Shown here: piece by piece, positions 42,048 through 49,185 of the stretch
Position numbering within the stretch: the stretch's first letter is position 1
Layout of the letters: each line of letters starts with the position of its first letter
Assembly: GCF_016938855.1 (NCBI RefSeq)
Contig: NZ_JAFHAP010000011.1
Location: 62,001-126,000 of the forward strand
Length of the DNA stretch: 64,000 nucleotides
Direction of reading: 5' to 3'
DNA from: Polycladomyces zharkentensis
GTDB taxonomy: Bacteria > Bacillota > Bacilli > Thermoactinomycetales > JIR-001
Translations under genes and position numbers: made by a program
The notes under the pieces: generated by a model
What the model saw: the letters and a program-made list of their open reading frames with translations, nothing else
Told to the model about the DNA's origin: nothing
The model's database searches: none

Positions 42048-43751
42048 CTAATCAATTTTGGCGCCAACCACTTTCCAGTTTCCATCCGTCTCCGCCTGCA
42101 CCGTCCCGTGTTCGCGGATGTAGTTGGTGATCAATTCGGAGACCTCCACATTGACCTCCCGTACCACCGGTTTCCCGGCAAACATGTCATATCCGCCGCC
42201 TCCACCGGCACGGTAATTGTTCAGCACGATCTCATATTCCTTGTTCATGTCCAAAGGTTGCCCGTTCAGATCGGTCAGCTCGGTGATCCGCTGCCCTTCC
42301 GGCTTGGAGACGTCGATGGTGTAACGAATGCCTTCCCACATGTCGTAATTGTAATGTTGCGGTTTCGGATATTCGAAAGCTGGATTGACCGCAATCGGGT
42401 CCGAACCGTTGTTTTGCTGAAAGTAGGTGGCCGATCGTTCCAATGCGTCTTTGATGTCCTTGCCGGTCACTTTGATTACTTTCAGTGTGTTGGGATAAAT
42501 GTAGGTTCCCAAAATATCGCGCATGGTCACATCGGACGGCAGTCCGCGAATATCGTTGCTGAACAGCGCCGTGGAGGAGATCGGAGCACCGCTTGCCTCC
42601 ATCTGCACCTTGTTGATGAACTGGATCAACGCTGTGTCGTGAGTACGTGTATACATCGGGTCCTTTACCGTCATGTCACCTTGGATCTTACCGACGGGTT
42701 TGTCCAGAAACTCCTGCGTTTGTTTCTCGTAGGATTCGATCAGTTTGAGCACTTCGGGGTCGGGTTGGACTCGGGACGCTTCGAGCAGTTGCGCTTTTTT
42801 CTCCTGTACGATCCATTTGCCGTGAGATTGGATCAGTTTCATATCGACCACTGACAGGTGGGAGCCCCATTTGTTGGGTTCGGTGATCAGGACACCGTTC
42901 ACGCGGACATCGGCGATGGGAACATGCATGTGACCGGCCAAAATGACGTCAATCCCCGGCACTTGCGTGGCCAATTGATACACCTGATTCTCCCCGTCGC
43001 TTTCCGGTACGGGGATGATCTCGCCGTTCGGTCCGGTTTTGTGTTCCAACCCGCCGTGGTAGGAGACGAAGATCACGTCCGCTTTCTCTTTTTTCTTCAT
43101 GATCGGCACCCATTTTTTCGCTGCCTGCACCACATCCACGAACTCCAAATGCTGAATGTTTTTGGGATCTTCCCAGCGCGGCACAAACTGCGTGGTCAGG
43201 CCGAGGACGCCGACGCGCAGACCGTTGGGCATTTTGATGATTTTGTACGGTTTGGTGTAAACCCGATCGGTCCCTCTCATCAGGGTGTTGGCTGACAACC
43301 AGGGGAATTTCGCTTCACCCCGTGCTTTTTCAAACACCTGCGGACCGTAGTTGTACTCATGGTTCCCGATGGCCATGGCATCGTATCGCAGACGGTTCAT
43401 CACCAGCATCATCGGATCAATCGGACGGTTGTCCACCCGTGCGTGGTAGTAGGCCATCGGCGAACCCTGGATCGTGTCACCGCTGTCCAGAAGCAGGGCA
43501 TGCGGATTGCGCTGACGAACTTGTTTGACCAGTGTGGCAATCTTGGCCAGACCGTGGTCTTTCGGTGCATTGTTGGTGTAATCCAGCGGCATGATGTATC
43601 CGTGGAGGTCGCTGGTGGACATGATGGTTAACAGCATGCGTCGGGGCGGAGTATCCCGGGTGGCATGGGCGACGGGATAGGATGCGAGGATGTGGGCAAA
43701 ACAAAAGATGAGAATGATGGTTGCCACCCAGCGCGGGTGTTGCAGATTCAC
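42048..43751 (-). CDS. Secreted 5'-nucleotidase/2',3'-cyclic phosphodiesterase family protein
   Basis: A 567-aa exported metallophosphoesterase. A signal peptide (about residues 1-33, ...ILASYPVAHA) precedes the catalytic domain: STSDLHGY, LLDSGDTIQG, IGNHEYNYG, FVSYHGG and VILAGHMHVPI carry the two-metal ligands. The C-terminal substrate domain includes the family's LNNYRAGGGGGYDMF loop. GTG 43751 is chosen because GAGGAGGAG lies six to eight bases upstream and it gives a clean signal peptide. The frame stays open to 44006, but that part lies in a dispersed repeat. It salvages phosphate or nucleosides outside the cell. Confidence 0.9.
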   Translation of the reverse strand: MNLQHPRWVATIILIFCFAHILASYPVAHATRDTPPRRMLLTIMSTSDLHGYIMPLDYTNNAPKDHGLAKIATLVKQVRQRNPHALLLDSGDTIQGSPMAYYHARVDNRPIDPMMLVMNRLRYDAMAIGNHEYNYGPQVFEKARGEAKFPWLSANTLMRGTDRVYTKPYKIIKMPNGLRVGVLGLTTQFVPRWEDPKNIQHLEFVDVVQAAKKWVPIMKKKEKADVIFVSYHGGLEHKTGPNGEIIPVPESDGENQVYQLATQVPGIDVILAGHMHVPIADVRVNGVLITEPNKWGSHLSVVDMKLIQSHGKWIVQEKKAQLLEASRVQPDPEVLKLIESYEKQTQEFLDKPVGKIQGDMTVKDPMYTRTHDTALIQFINKVQMEASGAPISSTALFSNDIRGLPSDVTMRDILGTYIYPNTLKVIKVTGKDIKDALERSATYFQQNNGSDPIAVNPAFEYPKPQHYNYDMWEGIRYTIDVSKPEGQRITELTDLNGQPLDMNKEYEIVLNNYRAGGGGGYDMFAGKPVVREVNVEVSELITNYIREHGTVQAETDGNWKVVGAKID

Positions 43752-43871
43752 GCGATTCTCCTCCTCTGGACGGAAAAGTTTCTGACGATTCATTTCCAGT
43801 CTACCCATTTTGGGACAAAAAGGAAAGATCTCTTTGCGACTGCTGATCAAGTTTCCACAGATCGTCGACAG

Positions 43872-44009
43872 AGAGTGTCTGACACCACCTGCGCCCTTCG
43901 AACCGGGAGTCAGGATGCGGGCAAGGTGCACTTTGCTTAAGAGGAAATTGCCCGAGGTTCCATCCTCACGCTTTTCCGGTTCTCGTTCACGAACATTGAC
44001 AGGCACTCT
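43872..44009 (-). repeat. Dispersed MITE-like element (copy at 43.9 kb, inverted)
   Basis: Ends AGAGTGTCTGACA (43872) and TGACAGGCACTCT (~43997-44009). Reading the minus strand, internal blocks match the family (GGGCAATTTCCTC, CCGGTTCGAAGG). It fills the gap between the nucleotidase and fabI, and its right end supplies TTGACA of a possible fabI promoter. Confidence 0.65.
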
Positions 44010-44024
44010 GTTTTTCGTTACGCT
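43996..44024 (+). promoter_or_regulatory. Possible fabI promoter
   Basis: TTGACA (43996-44001), 17-base spacer, TACGCT (44019-44024). The -35 is perfect, the -10 weak. It lies directly before the FapR-like site. Confidence 0.45.
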
Positions 44025-44034
44025 GTTAGTTGGA

Positions 44035-44053
44035 ATTAGGAGCAGGTACTAAA
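44035..44053. promoter_or_regulatory. FapR-type operator before fabI
   Basis: ATTAGGAGCAGGTACTAAA resembles the FapR box (reverse complement form ATTA-GA-CAGGTACTAAT). FapR represses fatty-acid genes until malonyl-CoA binds, and fabI is a known target in Bacillus. It lies where it would block the promoter above. Confidence 0.7.
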
Positions 44054-44108
44054 CGCAGAGTGTGAGACCGCATCGAAGGCATAGATCCTTATGGAAGGGG
44101 AATGAAAG

Positions 44109-44882
44109 ATGGCTAAATTGATGGAAGGCAAGCGTGTGCTGATTATGGGTGTGGCCAACAAGCGGAGCATCGCTTGGGCGATCGCCAAATCCCTGCACAA
44201 TCACGGAGCAGAACTGGCGTTTACATACCAAGGTGAACGGTTGGAACGCAAAGTGCGCGAACTGGTGGATGCCGAAATGCCGGGATCGATGTTGATTGAA
44301 TGCGACGTCACATCGGATGAACAAATTCAGTCCGCTTTTCATAAGATTGAAGAAGAATGGGGAAGCTTGGACGGATTGGTGCACAGTATCGCGTTTGCCA
44401 AGAGCGAAGACCTGGACGCCCCGTTCTACCAAACTTCGCGCGACGGATACGCCCTGGCGCAGGATATCAGTGCATACTCTCTGGTCGCCTGTGCCAAAGC
44501 GGCCAAACCGCTGATGAAAAACGGCGGCAGCATCATCACCATGACGTATCTGGGATCGGAGCGTGTCCTCCCCAACTACAACGTGATGGGCGTGGCCAAA
44601 GCTGCGTTGGAGGCAAGCGTCCGCTATCTGGCTTCTGAACTGGGACCGGAAGGAATCCGGGTGAACGCCATTTCGGCCGGACCGATCCGCACGTTGGCGG
44701 CCAAAGGGGTAAAGGACTTCAACTCCATTCTGCATGTCGTGGAAGAACGCGCGCCGTTGCGTCGGACGACAGACCCCGCGGAAGTGGGGGATACGGCCCT
44801 GTTCTTGTGCAGTGACTTGTCCCGCGGCATCACTGGTGAAGTTATCTTTGTGGACGGCGGATTCAACATTATGGGAATGTAA
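44109..44882 (+). CDS. fabI: Enoyl-[acyl-carrier-protein] reductase
   Basis: NADH-dependent last step of each fatty-acid elongation cycle. The 257-aa SDR protein has the FabI-specific GVANKRSIAWAIA cofactor motif and catalytic Tyr147, Tyr157 and Lys164 (TYLGSERVLPNYNVMGVAKA), matching FabI spacing. GGAAGGGGAATGAAAG precedes the ATG. It is monocistronic with its own FapR-like operator. This is the target class of triclosan-type inhibitors. Confidence 0.96.
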   Translation: MAKLMEGKRVLIMGVANKRSIAWAIAKSLHNHGAELAFTYQGERLERKVRELVDAEMPGSMLIECDVTSDEQIQSAFHKIEEEWGSLDGLVHSIAFAKSEDLDAPFYQTSRDGYALAQDISAYSLVACAKAAKPLMKNGGSIITMTYLGSERVLPNYNVMGVAKAALEASVRYLASELGPEGIRVNAISAGPIRTLAAKGVKDFNSILHVVEERAPLRRTTDPAEVGDTALFLCSDLSRGITGEVIFVDGGFNIMGM

Positions 44883-45089
44883 GGGATTTGTCAAAATCTC
44901 TCGTTTGGGGTATTGAACTCCCTGTCAAAATGTGATACGTTTGTACTCGTGAAATTGAGCTAGTAGGATCCAGGATTCACTTAAAGGGTTGGGACCTCAC
45001 AGGACTAACCTTCCCCCGTGGTGAACGAGCAGATCCTAGCGGAATATTGGCTCAAGACCAAATATTTCCTAGGAAGGGGGCCGAAAGGT

Positions 45090-45494
45090 ATGGAATACTC
45101 CACTTTCGGAAGACATGTGGCCATGGATGCGTGGGGCGTTGATTTTGATCTGCTCAACGACGCCTCCTGGTTGGAACGCCAAATGGTGGATGCGGCCAAG
45201 AAGTGTGGAGCGACGGTATTATCCGTTCAATCCAAACAATTCGAGCCTCAGGGCGCTACGGTTTTGGTATTGCTTTCAGAAAGTCACATTTCTATCCATA
45301 CCTATCCTGAAAAAGGGTTTGCAGCGTTGGACTGCTATACCTGTGGCCACACGGTTGATCCGATGCTGGCGATCCAGCACATGCTGGAAGTCCTGAAGCC
45401 GACGCAAGCGTTCCCGAAAATGCTGAAGCGCGGCGAAGGTCCGATCGAGGTCGTTCAACCTATTTTAACTGAGAAAAAAGAAGTTACGGTTTAA
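45090..45494 (+). CDS. speD: S-adenosylmethionine decarboxylase proenzyme
   Basis: Makes decarboxylated SAM for spermidine synthesis. The 134-aa class 1b proenzyme has the self-cleavage site in LLSESHISIHTYPE (between Glu64 and Ser65, giving the pyruvoyl group) and the catalytic Cys in DCYTCG. ATG 45090 follows AGGAAGGGGG. Length fits the family. No spermidine synthase gene lies nearby. Confidence 0.93.
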   Translation: MEYSTFGRHVAMDAWGVDFDLLNDASWLERQMVDAAKKCGATVLSVQSKQFEPQGATVLVLLSESHISIHTYPEKGFAALDCYTCGHTVDPMLAIQHMLEVLKPTQAFPKMLKRGEGPIEVVQPILTEKKEVTV

Positions 45495-45515
45495 AACGGT
45501 GTCGGATGAAAATAC

Positions 45516-45550
45516 ACGCCCCTTGACGATCATCATCATGGGGCGTCTTT
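45516..45550 (+). terminator. Terminator of speD
   Basis: ACGCCCC pairs with GGGGCGT across an 18-base loop, then CTTTC; moderate. Confidence 0.6.
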
Positions 45551-45627
45551 CAACGCAATCATATCTCCGTTGATACCAAGGAATAGCAGTCCACAGTTGT
45601 CAAGCCTGAGTTGATTGGGAAAATAAC

Positions 45628-45656
45628 AAACCCACCCGTTAACGGGTGGGTTTTTT
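45628..45656. terminator. Terminator at the end of ptsI (bidirectional)
   Basis: AAACCCACCCGTTAACGGGT...TTTTTT palindrome, placed immediately after the ptsI stop. Confidence 0.9.
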
Positions 45657-45658
45657 CA

Positions 45659-47368
45659 TCATTCCTGTGCGATGCGGCGTACCGCGTCGGGATCGGATTG
45701 AGCGAGAGCCCGTTCGGACTTGGCTTCGGCTGCGCCGGTTTGTACGCTTCTGATCCGTTCTTTCACTTCCGGAATGGCACCGGCGCTCATGGACAGCTCA
45801 TCCAGACCCAGTCCGACGAGGATTTCCGTCATGTTCGCATCACCGGCCAGTTCGCCGCACATACCCACGGGGATACCCGCTTTTTTTCCGGCAAGGCAGG
45901 TTTGACGAACCAAACGGAGTACCGCGGGATGGGCCGCGTCGTAGAGATGAGCCACTTGTTCGTTGCCACGGTCGGCAGCCAAGGTGTATTGGGTCAGGTC
46001 GTTGGTGCCGATACTCATAAAGTCGACTTCCGGTGCCAGCAAATCGGCTGTTACCGCTGCGGCCGGCACTTCGATCATGATGCCGACGGGAATCTCTTCG
46101 GCGACTTGAACGCCTTCCTTCGCCAGCTCTGCCCGGCATTCCGCCAGCAGTTCCTTGGCTTGGCGGATTTCCGAGACATTCTCGATCATCGGGAACATGA
46201 TCCACAATGTTCCGTGGACGCTGGCACGGAGCAGGGCGCGCAGCTGGGTTTTGAAGATCTCCGGATGGGAGAAACAGAAACGGATGGCGCGATGGCCGAG
46301 GAACGGGTTTTCTTCCTTGGGCAGGTCCGCGTACGGAAGATCCTTGTCTCCCCCGATATCCAGGGTACGAATGATGACCGGATTCGGATTGAACGCTTCC
46401 AGGACCCGGCGATATGCTTCGTATTGCTCTTCTTCCGTCGGCCAATGATCGTTCTCCAGATAGAGAAACTCGGTTCGGAACAATCCAACCCCTTCTGCAC
46501 CGCTTTGCAGGGCCAGTTCGATATCATTCAGGCTGCCGATGTTGGCAAACACCTGAACCCGTTTGCCGTCGGCCGTGCGGGCATCCTCTTTGGCCGCCGC
46601 CAGGGCTTGTTCACGCCGTTCCCGTTGCCGGCGCATTTCTTCCCGTGCCGCTTGTTCGGCCTGCGGAGCAGGATTGCGGGTTACGTCACCCGTCGTTCCG
46701 TCCAGAATCAATGTGTCGCCGTCCTGGATCTGATCAATTGCTTGTCCGAGTCCCAAGACGGCCGGAATCCCCAGTGTGCGGGCCATGATGGCGGCGTGTG
46801 CCGTCTTGCTCCCACGGGCGGTGATCATGCCGGCGATACCTTGCGGGAATTGCGCGGTATCCGACGGGGTCAGCTCTTCTGCGACGACGACGGAACCGGG
46901 TTCCAACAATGATGGGTCAAACGGCTGACGCCCTGTGAGAATCAACAGCAAACGGTCACCTACGTCACGGATGTCATCTGCCCGAGCCTGCATGTATTCG
47001 TCAGGCAAAGCGGCCAACATGTCGCTCATTTCCTGTGTAACGGCGGCACAAATCGCTTCGGCGTTTTTCGCTTCATCGCGGATGCGCCGTTCCATCTCCC
47101 CGGTGTAGGCAGGGTCGCTCAGAAATGCCAAGTGAGCGTCAAAAACGGCCGCTTCGCTTTCGCCCATCCGTTTGGCTGCGGTTTCCCGCAAACGGCTGAT
47201 TTGCTCTTGAGCCTGCTCGATCGCTTGCTTCAGACGTGTCACTTCACGTTCCGGATCTTCGACCGTATGAACGGTAAACTCAGGCCGCTCCTTACGCCAC
47301 CACACGGCACGGCCGATGGCCAAACCGGGGGCCGCGCCGATGCCTTTCAACAGTTGGTCGGTTTGCAT
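45659..47368 (-). CDS. ptsI: PTS enzyme I
   Basis: Phosphoenolpyruvate-protein phosphotransferase, 569 aa, first energy-coupling protein of the sugar PTS. It autophosphorylates at the His in GSKTAHAAIMAR (~His189) and passes phosphate to HPr. PEP-site motifs GVGLFRTEFLY, MFPMIENVSEI and SIGTNDLTQYTLAADR are present, with catalytic Cys in GMCGELAGD. ATG 47368 has GAGGG upstream. It is the last gene of a IIB-IIA-HPr-EI series; a dispersed element separates it from ptsH. Confidence 0.95.
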   Translation of the reverse strand: MQTDQLLKGIGAAPGLAIGRAVWWRKERPEFTVHTVEDPEREVTRLKQAIEQAQEQISRLRETAAKRMGESEAAVFDAHLAFLSDPAYTGEMERRIRDEAKNAEAICAAVTQEMSDMLAALPDEYMQARADDIRDVGDRLLLILTGRQPFDPSLLEPGSVVVAEELTPSDTAQFPQGIAGMITARGSKTAHAAIMARTLGIPAVLGLGQAIDQIQDGDTLILDGTTGDVTRNPAPQAEQAAREEMRRQRERREQALAAAKEDARTADGKRVQVFANIGSLNDIELALQSGAEGVGLFRTEFLYLENDHWPTEEEQYEAYRRVLEAFNPNPVIIRTLDIGGDKDLPYADLPKEENPFLGHRAIRFCFSHPEIFKTQLRALLRASVHGTLWIMFPMIENVSEIRQAKELLAECRAELAKEGVQVAEEIPVGIMIEVPAAAVTADLLAPEVDFMSIGTNDLTQYTLAADRGNEQVAHLYDAAHPAVLRLVRQTCLAGKKAGIPVGMCGELAGDANMTEILVGLGLDELSMSAGAIPEVKERIRSVQTGAAEAKSERALAQSDPDAVRRIAQE

Positions 47369-47481
47369 GCCAATCCCTCTTTTCGTCGACAATCCCGTTT
47401 TTGCGTATAGCTGTCCGTATTTTGCTCAGTTGAAGGCGGTTTCGCTTCCTTCATCCTGTTTGTCAGTAAGCCGGAAGTTTA

Positions 47482-47610
47482 GGACGTGTCAGGTAAATGG
47501 ATCAGATCAAAGCGGCGATCCGGAAACCCTTTCCCCGACTGGTTCCTCTCATGGTGGAGTCACTTTCGGGGAACGGGTTCCCTTTATCTGACCACTTGAC
47601 AGACACGCCC
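47482..47610 (-). repeat. Dispersed MITE-like element (copy between ptsH and ptsI)
   Basis: A compact ~129-base copy with long imperfect inverted ends: GGACGTGTCAGGTAAATGG on the left and the complement of GGGCGTGTCTGTCAAGTGG on the right. Internal sequence differs from the longer copies, so it may be a separate subtype. Confidence 0.65.
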
Positions 47611-47644
47611 ACGAACCTGGAGGTGATCCCCCTCCATCGGCTTG

Positions 47645-47905
47645 TTACTCTCCCAGGTTTTCCAGGCGATCCACCAGCGCGGACACAGCTTGTTCGGCAT
47701 CCGCTCCTTCGGCGCGAATCGTGATTTCGTCTCCTTGTTTCACGGCCAAGGACATTACGCCGAGCAAGCTTTTGGCATCAACTTCTTTTTCGGCTTTCAC
47801 CAGGGTGATTTTGCTTTCGAATTTGCTCGCTTCTTGCACCAGCAACGAAGCCGGACGCGCGTGCAAACCACTGGGATGTTGAATGGTCAGTGTTTTTTCC
47901 GTCAT
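47645..47905 (-). CDS. ptsH: PTS phosphocarrier protein HPr
   Basis: An 86-aa phosphocarrier. The active His15 lies in PSGLHARPAS and the regulatory Ser46 in DAKSLLGVMSL, so it can be a target of HPr kinase and take part in CcpA control. Located six bases after the IIA gene. Normal length for HPr. Confidence 0.95.
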   Translation of the reverse strand: MTEKTLTIQHPSGLHARPASLLVQEASKFESKITLVKAEKEVDAKSLLGVMSLAVKQGDEITIRAEGADAEQAVSALVDRLENLGE

Positions 47906-47911
47906 GTGCCA

Positions 47912-48259
47912 TCACTCCGCTTGTTCCAATTTTTCTACTCGCGTTTTGAGATCCGCGATCACTCGATAGTTGTTCACCAATCGCTTGATCAGGTTCAATT
48001 CCGCCATGGCGGTCATCAAGTGGTCCTGTGCATGGATGACGAGAAACGGGGTGGCGGTGTCAAGGGTGTTATCGGAGTCGGTTTGCACCAATTCCGTTTG
48101 ATACCGGTGACCGGCGGCCAACTCTTCTTCCGCATTTTTCAGGTGGTGTTCTGCAGTGTCGAAATCGAAGTTTTCAGCTGCATCCAGTGCTTCGTAGGCT
48201 TCTTCGCGAGCATTGCCGCCGTGAAGGACGATTTGAAAGATGATTTCCTCCAGAGTCAA
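47912..48259 (-). CDS. PTS lactose/cellobiose-family IIA component
   Basis: A 115-aa helical IIA protein. The phospho-accepting His76 is in FLVIHAQDHLM, and IVLHGGNAREEAYEAL at the N-terminus is typical. TTG 48259 is preferred, since AAGGAG lies nine bases upstream and the N-terminus then matches family members; an ATG 33 bases earlier has no ribosome site. It sits between IIB and HPr. No IIC membrane protein is encoded nearby, so its sugar is unknown. Confidence 0.88.
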   Translation of the reverse strand: MTLEEIIFQIVLHGGNAREEAYEALDAAENFDFDTAEHHLKNAEEELAAGHRYQTELVQTDSDNTLDTATPFLVIHAQDHLMTAMAELNLIKRLVNNYRVIADLKTRVEKLEQAE

Positions 48260-48353
48260 CGCTTTCACTCCTTCGGTGGCGGGATCCGCCATTTGCGACC
48301 CAGTCCGAACGGCGGAGGGACATGGTCAGGTATCGCGCGGGATTCGGGGAAGT

Positions 48354-48674
48354 TTAATCCTTTTGAATCAAGCGCAACACCTGTTCCAATACCCGGTCAC
48401 CGTCCATGGTGGCGAAAGCGACCGGATCGACCAGATCCCAAGGGATGCCGCGTTCATTTGCCGCTTTGGACACCTCTTTTTTCAAGTGGCGCACCTGCGG
48501 CTCCAGCAGGGCGACATCACACGGCTTTTTCCCTTGTTTAAAAGCGCTGATGCCGTCTGCATCCGCTATCAAAGATATCCCGCGGCGGTCGGCGGCTTCC
48601 TGCACCTGCTTGGCCAATCGGCTGGATGTCGCACCCCAACTGCACAAGATCAGCAATCGGATCGGTTCTTTCAT
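48354..48674 (-). CDS. PTS lactose/cellobiose-family IIB component
   Basis: A 106-aa IIB protein. The phospho-cysteine is Cys11 in LLILCSWGATSS, at the end of the first strand as usual. The stretch DVALLEPQVRHLKKEV and the late VDPVAFATMDG are also typical of the family. ATG 48674 has GGAGGG upstream. It is the first gene after a sigma-54 promoter at 48815-48829. The four-gene set encodes only soluble PTS proteins. Confidence 0.85.
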   Translation of the reverse strand: MKEPIRLLILCSWGATSSRLAKQVQEAADRRGISLIADADGISAFKQGKKPCDVALLEPQVRHLKKEVSKAANERGIPWDLVDPVAFATMDGDRVLEQVLRLIQKD

Positions 48675-48814
48675 GAAAATCCCTCCGCGTGTTGAATGGG
48701 TTGTGTGAGACAACTGCGCGACAACCGGAACCAGCACCGGATCACTTGATGTGAAGGAATGAACCCGTCTGCGGTATTGGGAACAACAAAGTCATAATCT
48801 CCCCTTATTTTAAC

Positions 48815-48829
48815 GCAAATTTCATGCCA
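48815..48829 (-). promoter_or_regulatory. Sigma-54 promoter of the PTS operon
   Basis: Minus strand TGGCAT-GAAAT-TTGC, with GG and GC dinucleotides exactly at the -24/-12 distance. It lies ~140 bases before the IIB gene; an activator palindrome lies ~40 bases upstream. Confidence 0.85.
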
Positions 48830-48866
48830 ATTATCAATAGAAGCTCGCCAATTTGCAAACAACAAA

Positions 48867-48893
48867 TAGTGTGCAATCTTTCATTGCACACTA
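48867..48893. promoter_or_regulatory. Palindromic activator site (probable LevR-type UAS)
   Basis: Perfect 11-base inverted repeat TAGTGTGCAAT / ATTGCACACTA around CTTTC. A half site TTTGCACACTATA occurs at ~51957-51969 upstream of the activator gene, which links the site to that regulator. The dispersed element starts one base after it. Confidence 0.75.
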
Positions 48894-49100
48894 GGGTGTG
48901 TCTGGTTATGCCGTAAGGAGGAAATGTTTCAAAGCGAAGACCGAAGCGCAGTCATCAAATCGCGGGCAATTTCCTCGAAGCGAAGCATACTCTGCGAAGT
49001 GTCCTGCGCTCCGGGTCTGACGTGGTCATATCTGCTTCATTGCAGGGCGCGGGCGGAGCGAGCCGGGAAAGCAATGGAGCGGTATTCACCAGACACACCC
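48894..49100 (+). repeat. Dispersed MITE-like element (best-preserved copy)
   Basis: 207 bases bounded by perfect 13-base inverted ends GGGTGTGTCTGGT and ACCAGACACACCC. No open frame of note. No clear target duplication (CTA left, TGG right). It separates the PTS control region from the activator gene and is the reference copy for the family. Confidence 0.85.
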
Positions 49101-49185
49101 TGGTACCAAGCCCCATTTGGGAATAACTTCCGTTCCATTACATCAAAGCCATGACCATTATTCGGTTCGGTTGTGTGCGGTTTGG

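Noticed and set aside
43752-44006. N-terminal extension of the 5'-nucleotidase
   Set aside because: It lies in a dispersed repeat and would bury the signal peptide; GTG 43751 with a strong ribosome site is the better start.
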